Shown here: in pieces, positions 1 through 11,291 of the stretch
Numbering within the stretch: the stretch's first letter is position 1
How the letters are laid out: each line of letters starts with the position of its first letter
NCBI GenBank assembly: GCA_905235575.1
Contig: CAJOLZ010000012.1
Span: forward strand, 1-46,123
DNA: 46,123 nt
Direction: 5' to 3'
From: an uncultured Bacteroidaceae bacterium
GTDB lineage: Bacteria > Bacteroidota > Bacteroidia > Bacteroidales > Bacteroidaceae
Notes under the pieces: model-generated
What the model was told of the DNA's origin: nothing
Databases searched by the model: none
Seen by the model: the letters and a program-made list of their open reading frames with translations, nothing else
Program-made: the position numbers and the translations under genes

Positions 1-3156
<3,156 letters not shown>

Positions 3157-3195
3157 ATCAGAGCTTGTCTTCGGACGGCTCGGTCCTACTGAAAA

Positions 3196-3275
3196 CGCAC
3201 CACGTTGCGACGCCCGTCGCAGCGTGGTGCGTTGCTTGTCGCAGCGTGGTGCGTCATGCTTCGCAATGTGGAGCA
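3196..3275. repeat. 22-bp-period array R1
   Basis: Four units start at 3196, 3218, 3240 and 3262, each built as CGCA-N6-TGCG plus an 8-bp spacer; the last is degenerate. Units 1 and 2 are near-inverted copies and can pair as a 16-bp stem around a GCCC loop with one G-U. The array lies between the convergent GH2 gene and the DUF3089 gene. Confidence 0.85.
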
Positions 3276-3399
3276 TGAAAAACCGACCTGCGACAGCGTG
3301 TAAAATCCAGTTCAGACAAACCACTGCGCCCAACCCGAATCGGTTATTCGAGTTTAAGCCCGGCGATTTGTCGCTTGTCTTAAATCCGTTTTCTCTATC

Positions 3400-4443
3400 T
3401 TATTGTTTCTCAGGAATGTCCGAGGCATGCTCTGTCTCGAACTGCTTGCGCCACGCTTTGGTGCGCACGCTGATGTTCTGCTGCAGACACTCACTGTAGA
3501 GCCATGGCTCGCAGCTGTGTATGTCGCCCACATTGATGAGATTCTTGTAGGGATGATATTCCGAGCCGCTGTAGCCGCTGACAACGAGTACGTGATATTC
3601 GGGCGAGAGCGCGACGGTGATGGTGTCGTGCAGGATGGCCGGCGTGTCGTCCGTGCGCCAGTTCACGGGGTTGATGCCCATGCAGGTGGCGGAGATGATA
3701 GGCTTGACGTACTTCACGTCCTTCACGGTGTTGTAGCAGATGGTCACGCCCGTGTCGGTCTCGCCCTGCGCCGCCTTGATGTGTCTGGTCTGCAGTGTGT
3801 CCTCCGGTGTCACCTTGTAGCCCAGGACGTAGGCTGCTACCAGCTTCCGGTACGTCTCGTCGCTCATGTGTTTCAGCAGTTCCACGACAGCTATGCCGCC
3901 CTGGCTGAAGCCTGCGATGATGAGCGGACGGCTGTTGTCGCGCTGACTTAAGAAGTGGTCGAATGCCGCACAGACGTCATCCATTGCTAGACGGACGCGA
4001 TTTCGGATGGAGTCTTCGTTCAGTGTCAAAAAAGCGTCAATAGTTGTGTGGCGATAATAGGGCGAAAAGAAACGGTTGCCGGGCGACATATATGCTCCCA
4101 CCTGGCTGATTTCCCTCAGCATCCGCTCGCGATGGACGGGGTTCCACACGTCGGCATAGTGGCATGTGTCTCCCTCTGCATTCTCCCAGTCTTCCTCCCA
4201 TGTCGAAACCACGTAGAAGATGTCTGCCCCCGTTGACAGTGAGTCTCCGTCCACTGTGTACCACATCGTCGAATCGTTGTAGTCGGGTGCCACTGGGATG
4301 AACGTCGTGTGCGGACGCTCGCCTGCTTTGTTTCCCGACTTTGACGTGCAGGATGTGAATGATACCGCGCAGCCGATGAGGATGACCGCTATATGTGCAA
4401 GAATCGTTTTACTTACTCTCTTTTGTTGAATTTTATTACCCAT
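3400..4443 (-). CDS. DUF3089-like alpha/beta-hydrolase lipoprotein
   Basis: The 347-residue product begins with a lipoprotein signal peptide whose lipobox SFTSC places the lipidated Cys at about residue 32, so it should be anchored in the envelope facing the periplasm or cell surface. The rest matches the DUF3089 branch of alpha/beta hydrolases: an N-terminal strand region with DIFYVVSTW, and the nucleophile elbow GFSQGG with Ser180. It is probably an esterase or lipase-like enzyme of unknown substrate. It converges on the GH2 gene with array R1 between them, and diverges from the propeller lipoproteins. The ATG at 4443 gives a sensible signal peptide. Confidence 0.8.
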   Translation of the reverse strand: MGNKIQQKRVSKTILAHIAVILIGCAVSFTSCTSKSGNKAGERPHTTFIPVAPDYNDSTMWYTVDGDSLSTGADIFYVVSTWEEDWENAEGDTCHYADVWNPVHRERMLREISQVGAYMSPGNRFFSPYYRHTTIDAFLTLNEDSIRNRVRLAMDDVCAAFDHFLSQRDNSRPLIIAGFSQGGIAVVELLKHMSDETYRKLVAAYVLGYKVTPEDTLQTRHIKAAQGETDTGVTICYNTVKDVKYVKPIISATCMGINPVNWRTDDTPAILHDTITVALSPEYHVLVVSGYSGSEYHPYKNLINVGDIHSCEPWLYSECLQQNISVRTKAWRKQFETEHASDIPEKQ

Positions 4444-4505
4444 TCTGATGTCCTTTTTCTGTTCCCGTTTGGTGTTCGTGCCCGTTCAAATTCTGAAAAT
4501 CGGGT

Positions 4506-4513
4506 CAAAGTTA
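4506..4513 (-). promoter_or_regulatory. Candidate -7 element for the DUF3089 gene
   Basis: The minus strand reads TAACTTTG, matching the Bacteroidota -7 consensus TAnnTTTG, about 60 bp upstream of the start codon. No good -33 TTTG is visible at 19-21 bp spacing, so the call rests on the -7 box and its position. Confidence 0.45.
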
Positions 4514-4586
4514 CGAATTTCTTTCAAAACAGCATTCGCTACTTCTTCCAAATTCGGTTTTGCCCCCTCCATAGGGCGTTTTCTGA

Positions 4587-4666
4587 CGCACTGCGGTTCG
4601 ACGCCTGTCGCACCACGCTGCGACGGGCAACGCACCACGCTGCGACAGCCATCGCACCACGGTGCG
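4587..4666. repeat. 22-bp-period array R2
   Basis: Four units start at 4587, 4609, 4631 and 4653, with core CGCACCACGCTGCG in the middle two. The array ends in GGTGCG followed by a run of six T. It sits in the divergent interval between the DUF3089 gene and the first propeller lipoprotein. The sequence after its last unit is also found, diverged, after array R3, marking the left edge of a tandem duplication. Confidence 0.85.
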
Positions 4667-4780
4667 TTTTTTCCCTGTCCTTTTTCACCCTCTGCAGAAG
4701 CGTGGTGAGGCGGCGTACGCAATAAAGATGGACTAAATAACTATTTTGGTAAGAAAACCACGCAAATTAGTTCCCATAAA

Positions 4781-4811
4781 TTGTTGATGTATGTCGAAGT
4801 TTGTACTTTTG
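4781..4811 (+). promoter_or_regulatory. Bacteroidota-type promoter of first propeller lipoprotein
   Basis: TTG at 4781-4783, a 20-bp spacer and TACTTTTG at 4804-4811 match the -33/-7 arrangement. The same pair with the same spacing precedes the paralog downstream, which strengthens the call. The start codon follows about 42 bp later. The rest of the 4444-4852 interval holds array R2 and no convincing gene. Confidence 0.75.
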
Positions 4812-4852
4812 TATATGAAAAACTCATTATTAACCTAAAAATAACACAAAAG

Positions 4853-5935
4853 ATGAAACGAAACAGCATTTTTACAGGTGTATGCTTCATGCTGGCAATT
4901 GGTATGGTCGGCATGTTCAGTTCGTGTGCGAGCACTGCGAAAAAGAAAGATAATTTTTCGCTGGCTCAGTTGATTCCTCTCTTTACGGCAGAAAACATTC
5001 CCGAGAACGGTCCTGGCGAAGACCTCGACATGGGTGGTTTTGCCTTCAAGCCCTCCGACCGTCCCGATGCACAGGACAACACGCTGCCCGGCGGTGGTCT
5101 GTCACGCCATTCGATGCTCTACATCGGCGAGGGTTGCAACCGCATCTTCCTCGTTGACCAGGGCAAGGTGGTTTGGAAGTACGATACCGGTAACGGTTGG
5201 GAACTCGACGACCTGTGGATGCTGAAGAACGGCGACATCCTCTTCACCCGTATGGCATGGGCTGCCAAGATTACGCCTGACAAGCGCGAAGTGTGGCGCT
5301 ACGACTGTAAGGAAGGTGAGGAGATACACACCATCCAGCCCATCGGCGACGACGAGGCCATCATGCTTATCAACGCTTTCCCTGCCCGCATCTGGCGTTT
5401 CAACCACAAGACCGGTGAGACCATCTGGGAGAAGGAAATCGACTTCAATGTAAACAGCACTCATGTGCAGAGCCGCCGCATGCGCTTCACGAAAGACAAT
5501 ACGCTCTTGCTCTGCTATCTGGGCGAGAACAAGGTGGTGGAATATGACACCGACTGGAACGTCGTAAGAACATTCAACGTGAGCAAGCCTTGGGCAGCCA
5601 TCCGTCTGCAGAACGGCAACACGCTCATCACCGAAGAGAGCGAGAAGCGCACGGTGGAGATTGACAAGAACGACAGTGTCGTTTGGTCTATCAGCCTGGA
5701 TGAGCTTCCCGAAGAATATCGTCTTGCCGACTGTCAGAGCGTATGCCGCCTGCAGAATGGCAACACCATCCTCTGCTCGCGTGGCGGCGGTGGCCGTGCT
5801 CAGCTGGTTGAGGTGACTCGCGACAAGGAAGTTGTCTGGGTGCTGAAGGACTGGAAGACACTCGGTCCGGCCACCAGCGTGCAGATTCTCGACCAGGTGG
5901 GTTACTCTGAAAACCCCGGCGACCTCGAGAGATAA
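4853..5935 (+). CDS. Beta-propeller lipoprotein, copy 1
   Basis: I chose the ATG at 4853 because it follows the promoter at a normal distance and gives a lipoprotein signal (MKRNSIF..., lipobox MFSSC, Cys25). The mature part of about 335 residues is one propeller: repeated blades with VVWKYD, IWEKEI and VVWVLKDW strands and the phrase LQNGNTLIT, the arylsulfotransferase/PQQ-like superfamily. It is related to the C-terminal domain of the GH2 enzyme upstream and is very similar to the next gene. No catalytic residues can be assigned; it may bind ligands or sugars, or be a surface scaffold. Its promoter and terminator make it an independent unit. Confidence 0.85.
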   Translation: MKRNSIFTGVCFMLAIGMVGMFSSCASTAKKKDNFSLAQLIPLFTAENIPENGPGEDLDMGGFAFKPSDRPDAQDNTLPGGGLSRHSMLYIGEGCNRIFLVDQGKVVWKYDTGNGWELDDLWMLKNGDILFTRMAWAAKITPDKREVWRYDCKEGEEIHTIQPIGDDEAIMLINAFPARIWRFNHKTGETIWEKEIDFNVNSTHVQSRRMRFTKDNTLLLCYLGENKVVEYDTDWNVVRTFNVSKPWAAIRLQNGNTLITEESEKRTVEIDKNDSVVWSISLDELPEEYRLADCQSVCRLQNGNTILCSRGGGGRAQLVEVTRDKEVVWVLKDWKTLGPATSVQILDQVGYSENPGDLER

Positions 5936-5962
5936 GGCCGTATCCTCTTTGCTTAAAAACAC

Positions 5963-6003
5963 CGTCGGCTTCCCGTCCTCATACGGGGAGTCGGCGTTTT
6001 TTT
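5963..6003 (+). terminator. Rho-independent terminator after propeller copy 1
   Basis: Inverted arms at 5963-5976 and 5983-5996 pair over 14 bp with a few G-U pairs and a 6-nt loop, followed by a run of seven T. The same hairpin follows copy 2. Confidence 0.85.
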
Positions 6004-6041
6004 GTTTCATTCCGAATAGGTCAATTGGGCTTATGTGAAAA

Positions 6042-6121
6042 CGCACCACGCTGCGACGCCTGTCGCACCACGTTGCGTTGCCCGTCGCACTACGTTGCGA
6101 CAGCTGTCGCTCCACGGTGCG
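6042..6121. repeat. 22-bp-period array R3
   Basis: Four units start at 6042, 6064, 6086 and 6108. The array opens with TGAAAACGCACC and closes with GGTGCG plus six T, so its ends are inverted copies of each other. It lies after the terminator of propeller copy 1 and is nearly identical in its first two units to array R4. With the promoter of copy 2 it fills the 5936-6304 interval. Confidence 0.85.
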
Positions 6122-6231
6122 TTTTTTGGCGTCCCGTTTTACCCACAAACGCGTGATGAGGCTGAAGAACACAAATAGGATGGACAAAAATACTTTTTGG
6201 TAAGATATTCGTGCAAATAATGTCCAAAAAA

Positions 6232-6262
6232 TTGTTGATGTTAATCGGAAATAGTACATTTG
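6232..6262 (+). promoter_or_regulatory. Bacteroidota-type promoter of second propeller lipoprotein
   Basis: TTG at 6232-6234, a 20-bp spacer and TACATTTG at 6255-6262 reproduce the promoter of the upstream paralog. The start codon is about 43 bp downstream. Confidence 0.75.
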
Positions 6263-6304
6263 CATACGAAAAACTCATTCTTAACCTAATAAACAACACA
6301 AAAG

Positions 6305-7393
6305 ATGAAACGAAACAGCATTTTTACAAGCGTGTGCTTCATGCTTGCAATCGGCATGGCTGGCATGTTCAGTTCATGTACGAAAACTCAGAAAACTGAA
6401 GAGCCCTTCTCGCTTGCTCAGTTGATTCCCCTCTTCACGGCCGACAATGTGCCCGAGAACGGTCCTGGTGAAGATCTCGACATGGGTGGATTCGCCTTTA
6501 CGCCCTCTGACCGTCCTGATGCTCAGGACAATACACTGCCCGGCGGCGGTCTCTCACGCCATTCGATGCTCTACATCGGCGAGGGTTGCAACCGTATCTT
6601 CCTTGTTGACCAGGGCAAGGTAGTCTGGAAGTACGATACCGGTAACGGTTGGGAACTTGATGACCTCTGGATGCTGAAGAACGGTGAGATTCTCTTCACC
6701 CGCATGGCATGGGCTGCCAAGATTACGCCCGACAAGCGTGAAGTATGGCGCTACGACTGCAAGGAGAACGAGGAAATCCATGCCATTCAGCCCATCGGCG
6801 ATGACGAGGCTGTGATGCTCATCAACTCATTCCCCGCACGTCTTGTACGCTTCAACCACAACACAGGCGATATCATCTGGGAGAAGGAAATCGAGTTCGC
6901 CGGCAACGGTACGCACGGACAGAGCCGCCGTATGCGTGTAACCGCCGACAACACCGTACTTGTGTGCTTCCTCACCGAGCGTAAGGTGGTTGAATACTCG
7001 CTCGACGACATGAGCATCGTGCGTCAGTTCGACGTTCCTCAGCCCTGGGCAGCCATCCGTCTGCAGAACGGCAACACCCTCATTACCCTCGAGGGCGAGC
7101 GTCGTACCATCGAAGTTGACAAGGACGACAACATCGTTTGGGAGATTAGTCTCGATGATATTCCTGAGGAATACCGCCTTCCCGACTGCCAGAGCGTATG
7201 CCGCCTGCAGAACGGCAACACCATCCTCTGCTCGCGTGGCGACGGTGGTCGTGGCACGCAGCTCGTAGAGGTGACACGCGACAAGGAAGTTGTCTGGGTA
7301 TTGAAGGACTGGAAGAACCTCGGTCCTGCTACCAGCGTTCAGATCCTCGACCAGGTGGGTTACTCCGAGAATCCCGGCGAGCTCGAGAGATAA
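6305..7393 (+). CDS. Beta-propeller lipoprotein, copy 2
   Basis: This 362-residue protein is a close paralog of the preceding one. The signal peptide is almost the same (lipobox MFSSC, Cys25), residues about 45-140 are nearly identical, and divergence is concentrated in the linker after the Cys and in the middle blades (around residues 185-245). The blade signature VVW / LQNGNT is retained throughout. Its own promoter and terminator are homologous to those of copy 1, so the whole transcription unit was duplicated. Function is unknown; a surface or periplasmic binding propeller associated with glycan use is suggested only by proximity to the GH2-propeller fusion. Confidence 0.85.
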   Translation: MKRNSIFTSVCFMLAIGMAGMFSSCTKTQKTEEPFSLAQLIPLFTADNVPENGPGEDLDMGGFAFTPSDRPDAQDNTLPGGGLSRHSMLYIGEGCNRIFLVDQGKVVWKYDTGNGWELDDLWMLKNGEILFTRMAWAAKITPDKREVWRYDCKENEEIHAIQPIGDDEAVMLINSFPARLVRFNHNTGDIIWEKEIEFAGNGTHGQSRRMRVTADNTVLVCFLTERKVVEYSLDDMSIVRQFDVPQPWAAIRLQNGNTLITLEGERRTIEVDKDDNIVWEISLDDIPEEYRLPDCQSVCRLQNGNTILCSRGDGGRGTQLVEVTRDKEVVWVLKDWKNLGPATSVQILDQVGYSENPGELER

Positions 7394-7421
7394 GACCGCA
7401 TCCTCTTTGCTTAAAAACGCC

Positions 7422-7461
7422 GTCGGCTTCCCGCTCTCAAACGGGGAGCCGACTTTTTTTT
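7422..7461 (+). terminator. Rho-independent terminator after propeller copy 2
   Basis: GTCGGCTTCCCG at 7422-7433 pairs with CGGGGAGCCGAC at 7442-7453 (one G-U), followed by eight T. It is homologous to the terminator after copy 1. Confidence 0.85.
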
Positions 7462-7498
7462 GCTTATCCCGAATCGGGCATTAGGGATTATGTGAAAA

Positions 7499-7580
7499 CG
7501 CACCACGCTGCGACGCCTGTCGCACCACGTTGCGTTGCCTGTCGCACCACGGAGCGTTTTTTGTCGCACTGCGGTGCGTT
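7499..7580. repeat. 22-bp-period array R4
   Basis: Four units start at 7499, 7521, 7543 and 7565. The leader (ATGTGAAAACGCACC) and the first two units match R3 almost exactly. R2, R3 and R4 are spaced 1455 and 1457 bp apart, one duplication unit each. Confidence 0.85.
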
Positions 7581-7586
7581 GGTTTA

Positions 7587-7874
7587 GAATTTTTGTTCAT
7601 TCTCGCGCATCCGAAGGGAAATGCAGCTGCATGTCAAAAGTTTGACGTGTTCCGTCGCGTGCGTGTGATTCATCTCAGAACTGCATTTAGGTGTTTGATT
7701 CTCAGCTCGTTTTCGTGTTGTAAGTATGTTCTTTGTTCTGACAATCGTCTGAAAAAAATTATTAAAAAATGTTGCAATGGTTGGAGTGTACGTTGGTATT
7801 CATGATTTTATGTTTATCTTTGCGATAGAAAAGCCTCAACAGCAGGCTGCAAATGGTATTTCAGCGTACGTAAA
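7587..7874. other. Intergenic leader region before the 17-gene cluster
   Basis: I see no gene in this stretch. It separates array R4 from the first gene of the long cluster, is A+T-rich towards its right end, and contains the promoter given separately. No regulator gene or clear operator repeat was found. Confidence 0.6.
7793..7822 (+). promoter_or_regulatory. Candidate promoter of the 17-gene cluster
   Basis: TTG at 7793-7795, a 19-bp spacer and TATCTTTG at 7815-7822 fit the Bacteroidota consensus. The first gene starts 53 bp downstream. It is the only convincing promoter seen before the cluster, and genes downstream are too tightly packed to leave much room for others. Confidence 0.7.
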
Positions 7875-8498
7875 ATGTGTGATAAGATAACTATCTGCGC
7901 CTGTCGGTGGCGCAATCTGATACCGCGGGACCGTGTGGAAGATATGGCCGAGAAGGCTCGTTCCGGGGGCCGCGAAGTGTTGGTCGTGGACGACCTCTGC
8001 GCACTGCTCGAGTGTGGCGATGAGGCCGAACTGGCAGCACTGCGCGATTCTGAGGTCGTGGCCTGCCATGCTCGGGCCGTGAGAAGTATGTTACAGTGGC
8101 GCGGCATTGAGCCGAAGGAGCCTGTCGACATTCGCGAAGGTGCGGGCGACAGCGGCCCGGGCAACGACGCCTGGTTCCCGGTAATCGACAAAGAGCGCTG
8201 CTCGGAATGCGGCAAGTGTTTCGACTTCTGTCCCTTCGGTGTCTACGAAATGGTGGACGGCCGTGTCCGCGTGATGCATCCCTCGAACTGCAAGAACAAC
8301 TGCCCAGCCTGTGCACGCAACTGCCCGTCGGAGGCCATCATATTCCCCAAATACGCCAAAAGCCCCATCAACGGCGGCGTGGAGCAGGAGGAGCAGGCCA
8401 TCCGCGTGGACCATTCTACGCTCTATGGCGATGCCCTGAGAGCGAGACTGGCAGAACGCAGGTCGATGGGAACGCCACTCTTCAAGAAGTGGAAGTGA
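7875..8498 (+). CDS. Ferredoxin-like protein with HdrA-like N-terminus
   Basis: In this 207-residue protein, residues 1-75 resemble the N-terminal part of heterodisulfide-reductase A-like proteins (early CAC motif, then LCALLE and VVACHAR segments). Residues 100-160 carry two [4Fe-4S] motifs: Cys109, 112, 115, 119 (CSECGKCFDFCP) and Cys139, 143, 146, 150 (CKNNCPACARNCP). There is no signal peptide, so it is likely a cytoplasmic electron carrier. As first gene of the cluster, just ahead of a radical SAM gene, it could deliver electrons to that enzyme or to the NADH-oxidising module. The HdrA resemblance is weak and only a family hint; the two iron-sulfur motifs are clear. Confidence 0.8.
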   Translation: MCDKITICACRWRNLIPRDRVEDMAEKARSGGREVLVVDDLCALLECGDEAELAALRDSEVVACHARAVRSMLQWRGIEPKEPVDIREGAGDSGPGNDAWFPVIDKERCSECGKCFDFCPFGVYEMVDGRVRVMHPSNCKNNCPACARNCPSEAIIFPKYAKSPINGGVEQEEQAIRVDHSTLYGDALRARLAERRSMGTPLFKKWK

Positions 8499-8553
8499 GG
8501 AATCGAAGTGTTCAGATATCTCGAAAATCAAGTATTAAAGCGCATAAGAGTCG

Positions 8554-9771
8554 ATGAACCTTTCAGACTATACATCGCTGTTTAAGATTACCTGGCGCGT
8601 GGCTCGCGGGACAACTCCGCGTCTGTTGTGGAAATTCGTGCGGAATTTCGGTCTTCGAAACCTGCGGAACATGACATCCTTCGAGCGACGTATGAAGAAG
8701 GGTGAGCCTTTCTATCCCGCTTTCATGATGATATCGGTGACCGAACGCTGCAACCTGGCATGCTCAGGCTGCTGGGTGACGAGGGGCGGAAAGCAGAGCC
8801 TGACGCCGGAACAACTCGACGGCATCATCAGCCAGTCGAAGTCGCAAGGCAGCTACTTTTTCGGCATCCTCGGCGGTGAACCGCTGATGTATCGAGGCCT
8901 CTTCGACGTGATAGAGAAACATCCCGACTGTTACTTCCAAATATTCACCAACGCCACGCTGATAACATCCGAAGTGGCGCAACGAATGCAAAAGTTGGGC
9001 AATGTGACCCCACTCATAAGCATAGAAGGACTGCGCGACGAAAGCGACCGCAGGCGTGGCCGTGACAATGTCTACGAGCAGACGCTCCGGGGGCTGAGAG
9101 CATGCCGCGAAGCCAAACTCATCTTTGGTGTCGCAGCCAGTATCTGCCGCTCGAACTTCGACGAACTCGTGAGCCGCAAGCATCTGGAAGACTTGGCACG
9201 CGAGGGAGCCGCCTTCATGTGGTACTACATCTACCGTCCCGTAGGTGCCGACGCTCATCCCGAAAATGCGCTGAGCCGCGAACAGGTGAGACGACTCAGA
9301 GAATTCATCGTCGCAGAACGTCGCAATGCTCCGCTCATCATCATCGATGTATATTGGGGTGCCGACGGCAGAGCCATCTGTCCGGGAGCCTCCGGCATGA
9401 GCCACCACATCTCGCCCTCGGGCTATGTCGAATTCTGTCCGCCGTTGCAGATGGCAATGGAACGTCTGAATGCCGACGGAAGTAATCTCGTCGAAATATG
9501 CCAAAAGTCGGAGTTCCTGGCAGGTCTCCGTAAACTCGCCGCCGAAACCTCGCGTGGCTGTATCCTGATGGAAGACCCGGAGCGGTTGGCAGACTTCTTG
9601 GAGAAGCACGGCGGATTCGAGACCACCTCGCGAGGTACTTTCCTGGAAGAGTTGAAAAAAATGCGACCTGTGCCGGGGCACGATATGAAGGAAGAGGCTA
9701 TACCAGAGCGGAATCCCCTCTACAGGATGTTGCAGAAACGTTATTTCTTCGGTTTCGGTGCGTATGGATAA
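8554..9771 (+). CDS. Radical SAM enzyme
   Basis: This 405-residue protein has the radical SAM motif CxxxCxxC at Cys66, Cys70 and Cys73 (ERCNLACSGCW), followed by the GGEP motif (LGGEPLMYRG) and LISIEG strand of the partial TIM barrel. Further cysteines in ICPGAS and FCPPL could bind an auxiliary cluster, as in SPASM-like proteins, but the spacing is not canonical. Its place directly before a polyprenyl synthetase and a terpene cyclase suggests modification of an isoprenoid, by analogy with HpnH, which works on hopanoids; that is inference. A peptide or cofactor substrate is possible. It overlaps the next gene by a few bases, indicating coupled expression. Confidence 0.88.
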   Translation: MNLSDYTSLFKITWRVARGTTPRLLWKFVRNFGLRNLRNMTSFERRMKKGEPFYPAFMMISVTERCNLACSGCWVTRGGKQSLTPEQLDGIISQSKSQGSYFFGILGGEPLMYRGLFDVIEKHPDCYFQIFTNATLITSEVAQRMQKLGNVTPLISIEGLRDESDRRRGRDNVYEQTLRGLRACREAKLIFGVAASICRSNFDELVSRKHLEDLAREGAAFMWYYIYRPVGADAHPENALSREQVRRLREFIVAERRNAPLIIIDVYWGADGRAICPGASGMSHHISPSGYVEFCPPLQMAMERLNADGSNLVEICQKSEFLAGLRKLAAETSRGCILMEDPERLADFLEKHGGFETTSRGTFLEELKKMRPVPGHDMKEEAIPERNPLYRMLQKRYFFGFGAYG

Positions 9772-11272
9772 GGAGGCTACAAAAGTGCAAAAGATGAACC
9801 GGACGATTCCTCAGTCAAAGGCGGAGCGTACGAGACTGCGACAACTGGCGCACGATTTCGTTAGAGAAAAGTCGTTGCAGCCTCCTGTGCCGTTGAACGA
9901 CCTGGACGCACTCGCTTCAGAACTGATAAAGATACATGAGCTCGACGAAAACCTGCGCGACTGGCTGATGGTCGAACTACACAATGGCGTGTGGCTTCCC
10001 ACCGTGGCGAGCATACCCTACGAACGGAGACTGCTGTTGTTGCCAAAGTGTCTGAGAGACTCCGGAAGATGCGAGGGTGAGATGGATGATCTGGGACTGC
10101 TATGCCATCGTTGTGGACGTTGTCTTATCCCCGACCTTCAGTCGATGGCCGACCGTCACGGCGTGCTCTCGTTGGTGGCAGAAGGTTTCACTTCCATCAT
10201 CGAGTTGATGCGGCAACATGTCGTGGATGCCGTCATAGGCGTCAGTTGTCTCGATTCACTGGAAAAAGCATTCCCACTCCTTGTCAGTCATGCCGTGCCA
10301 GGCGTTGCCGTAGCCCTCAACGACGGAGGATGCAAGGATACGCATGTAGATACGGACTATGTGGTTGAGTTGCTGCCGCAGTTGGGAGCCGAGACGATGA
10401 CGTTGCTCGATTACGACATCATCCGCGAAAAGGTAGACCTTTGGTTTACTCCAGAAGCACTCGCCTGTGTGCTCACCCCAGCATCGGATGCCACCTCCCG
10501 AGCCTCGCTGGAGTGGATGCTTTGTGGTGGCAGTCGTTGGCGACCTTTCCTATTGGCTGCCGTCTATGCCGCCATCACAAAGCCGCGCCCGTTGGTACTG
10601 CCCGACGAAGTGATGCGCGCAGCCGTTGCCGTGGAGTGTTTCCACAAAGCATCGTTGGTGCACGACGATATACAGGACCACGATCTGGAACGATATGGAC
10701 AGCCCACCGTCCATGCCCGATACGGAGAGTCCATGGCCATCAACATTGGCGACATGCTGCTTGGCGAAGGCTATAGGTTGCTCGCCTCGTTGCAGAACAA
10801 GGAACTTTTGGGTGTTGTCGCCAATGCTCATGTCAGCCTGTGCCTCGGTCAGGGAGCCGAACTGGCATGGAAACCGGGACAGCAAGTGAGTATCGATGAC
10901 GTACTCAGGATATTCCGTCAGAAGACAGTGCCGGCCTTCGAAGTGGCCCTCTCGTTGGGGTTGTTATCGGCAGGCGGTGACAAGCATACAGCATACCTGC
11001 TCCATGACTATTCAGAAGCCTTGGGCATTGCCTATCAGTTGAAAGACGATTTATCAGATATCAACGACGAACATACAGCGAAACCATCGGTGGTCCATGC
11101 CCTCCAGTTGCAATATCCCGATGCTTCAGATGAAGATATCAAGAGCAAAATTAGCGTGATGGTGGAGGATTTCCATACAAAAGCCCTGGCATCATTAGCC
11201 GAAATAGAGTCCTTCGAACTGAAGCGCTTGCTGTTTCAAGCTACGGAGAAGATACTGGGACGTGACAAGTGA
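9764..11272 (+). CDS. DUF116 domain fused to polyprenyl diphosphate synthase
   Basis: Two families are fused. Residues about 65-220 match DUF116: LLPKCLR with Cys96, then Cys114, 117 and 120 in LCHRCGRC, a probable metal or iron-sulfur site. Residues about 230-500 are a trans-type isoprenyl diphosphate synthase with both Asp-rich motifs, DDIQD at 301-305 and DDLSD at 428-432, preceded by LVH and followed by GQPTVH. It should condense isopentenyl diphosphate with an allylic primer; chain length cannot be read from the sequence. The ATG at 9764 overlaps the previous gene; a GTG at 9785, eight bases after AGGAGG, and an ATG at 9794 are alternative starts. It probably supplies the cyclase two genes downstream. 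Confidence 0.9.
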   Translation: MDKEATKVQKMNRTIPQSKAERTRLRQLAHDFVREKSLQPPVPLNDLDALASELIKIHELDENLRDWLMVELHNGVWLPTVASIPYERRLLLLPKCLRDSGRCEGEMDDLGLLCHRCGRCLIPDLQSMADRHGVLSLVAEGFTSIIELMRQHVVDAVIGVSCLDSLEKAFPLLVSHAVPGVAVALNDGGCKDTHVDTDYVVELLPQLGAETMTLLDYDIIREKVDLWFTPEALACVLTPASDATSRASLEWMLCGGSRWRPFLLAAVYAAITKPRPLVLPDEVMRAAVAVECFHKASLVHDDIQDHDLERYGQPTVHARYGESMAINIGDMLLGEGYRLLASLQNKELLGVVANAHVSLCLGQGAELAWKPGQQVSIDDVLRIFRQKTVPAFEVALSLGLLSAGGDKHTAYLLHDYSEALGIAYQLKDDLSDINDEHTAKPSVVHALQLQYPDASDEDIKSKISVMVEDFHTKALASLAEIESFELKRLLFQATEKILGRDK

Positions 11273-11291
11273 GTAAAGAGAATGTGAAGAA

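Noticed and set aside
5102..6265. Antisense open frame of 387 codons opposite propeller copy 1
   Set aside because: It runs through the terminator and array R3 and has no motif support; the sense gene is well supported.
3196..7586. CRISPR array as explanation for the 22-bp-period repeats
   Set aside because: Units follow each other without unique spacers, arrays have only three or four units, they recur at ten places, and no cas genes are present.
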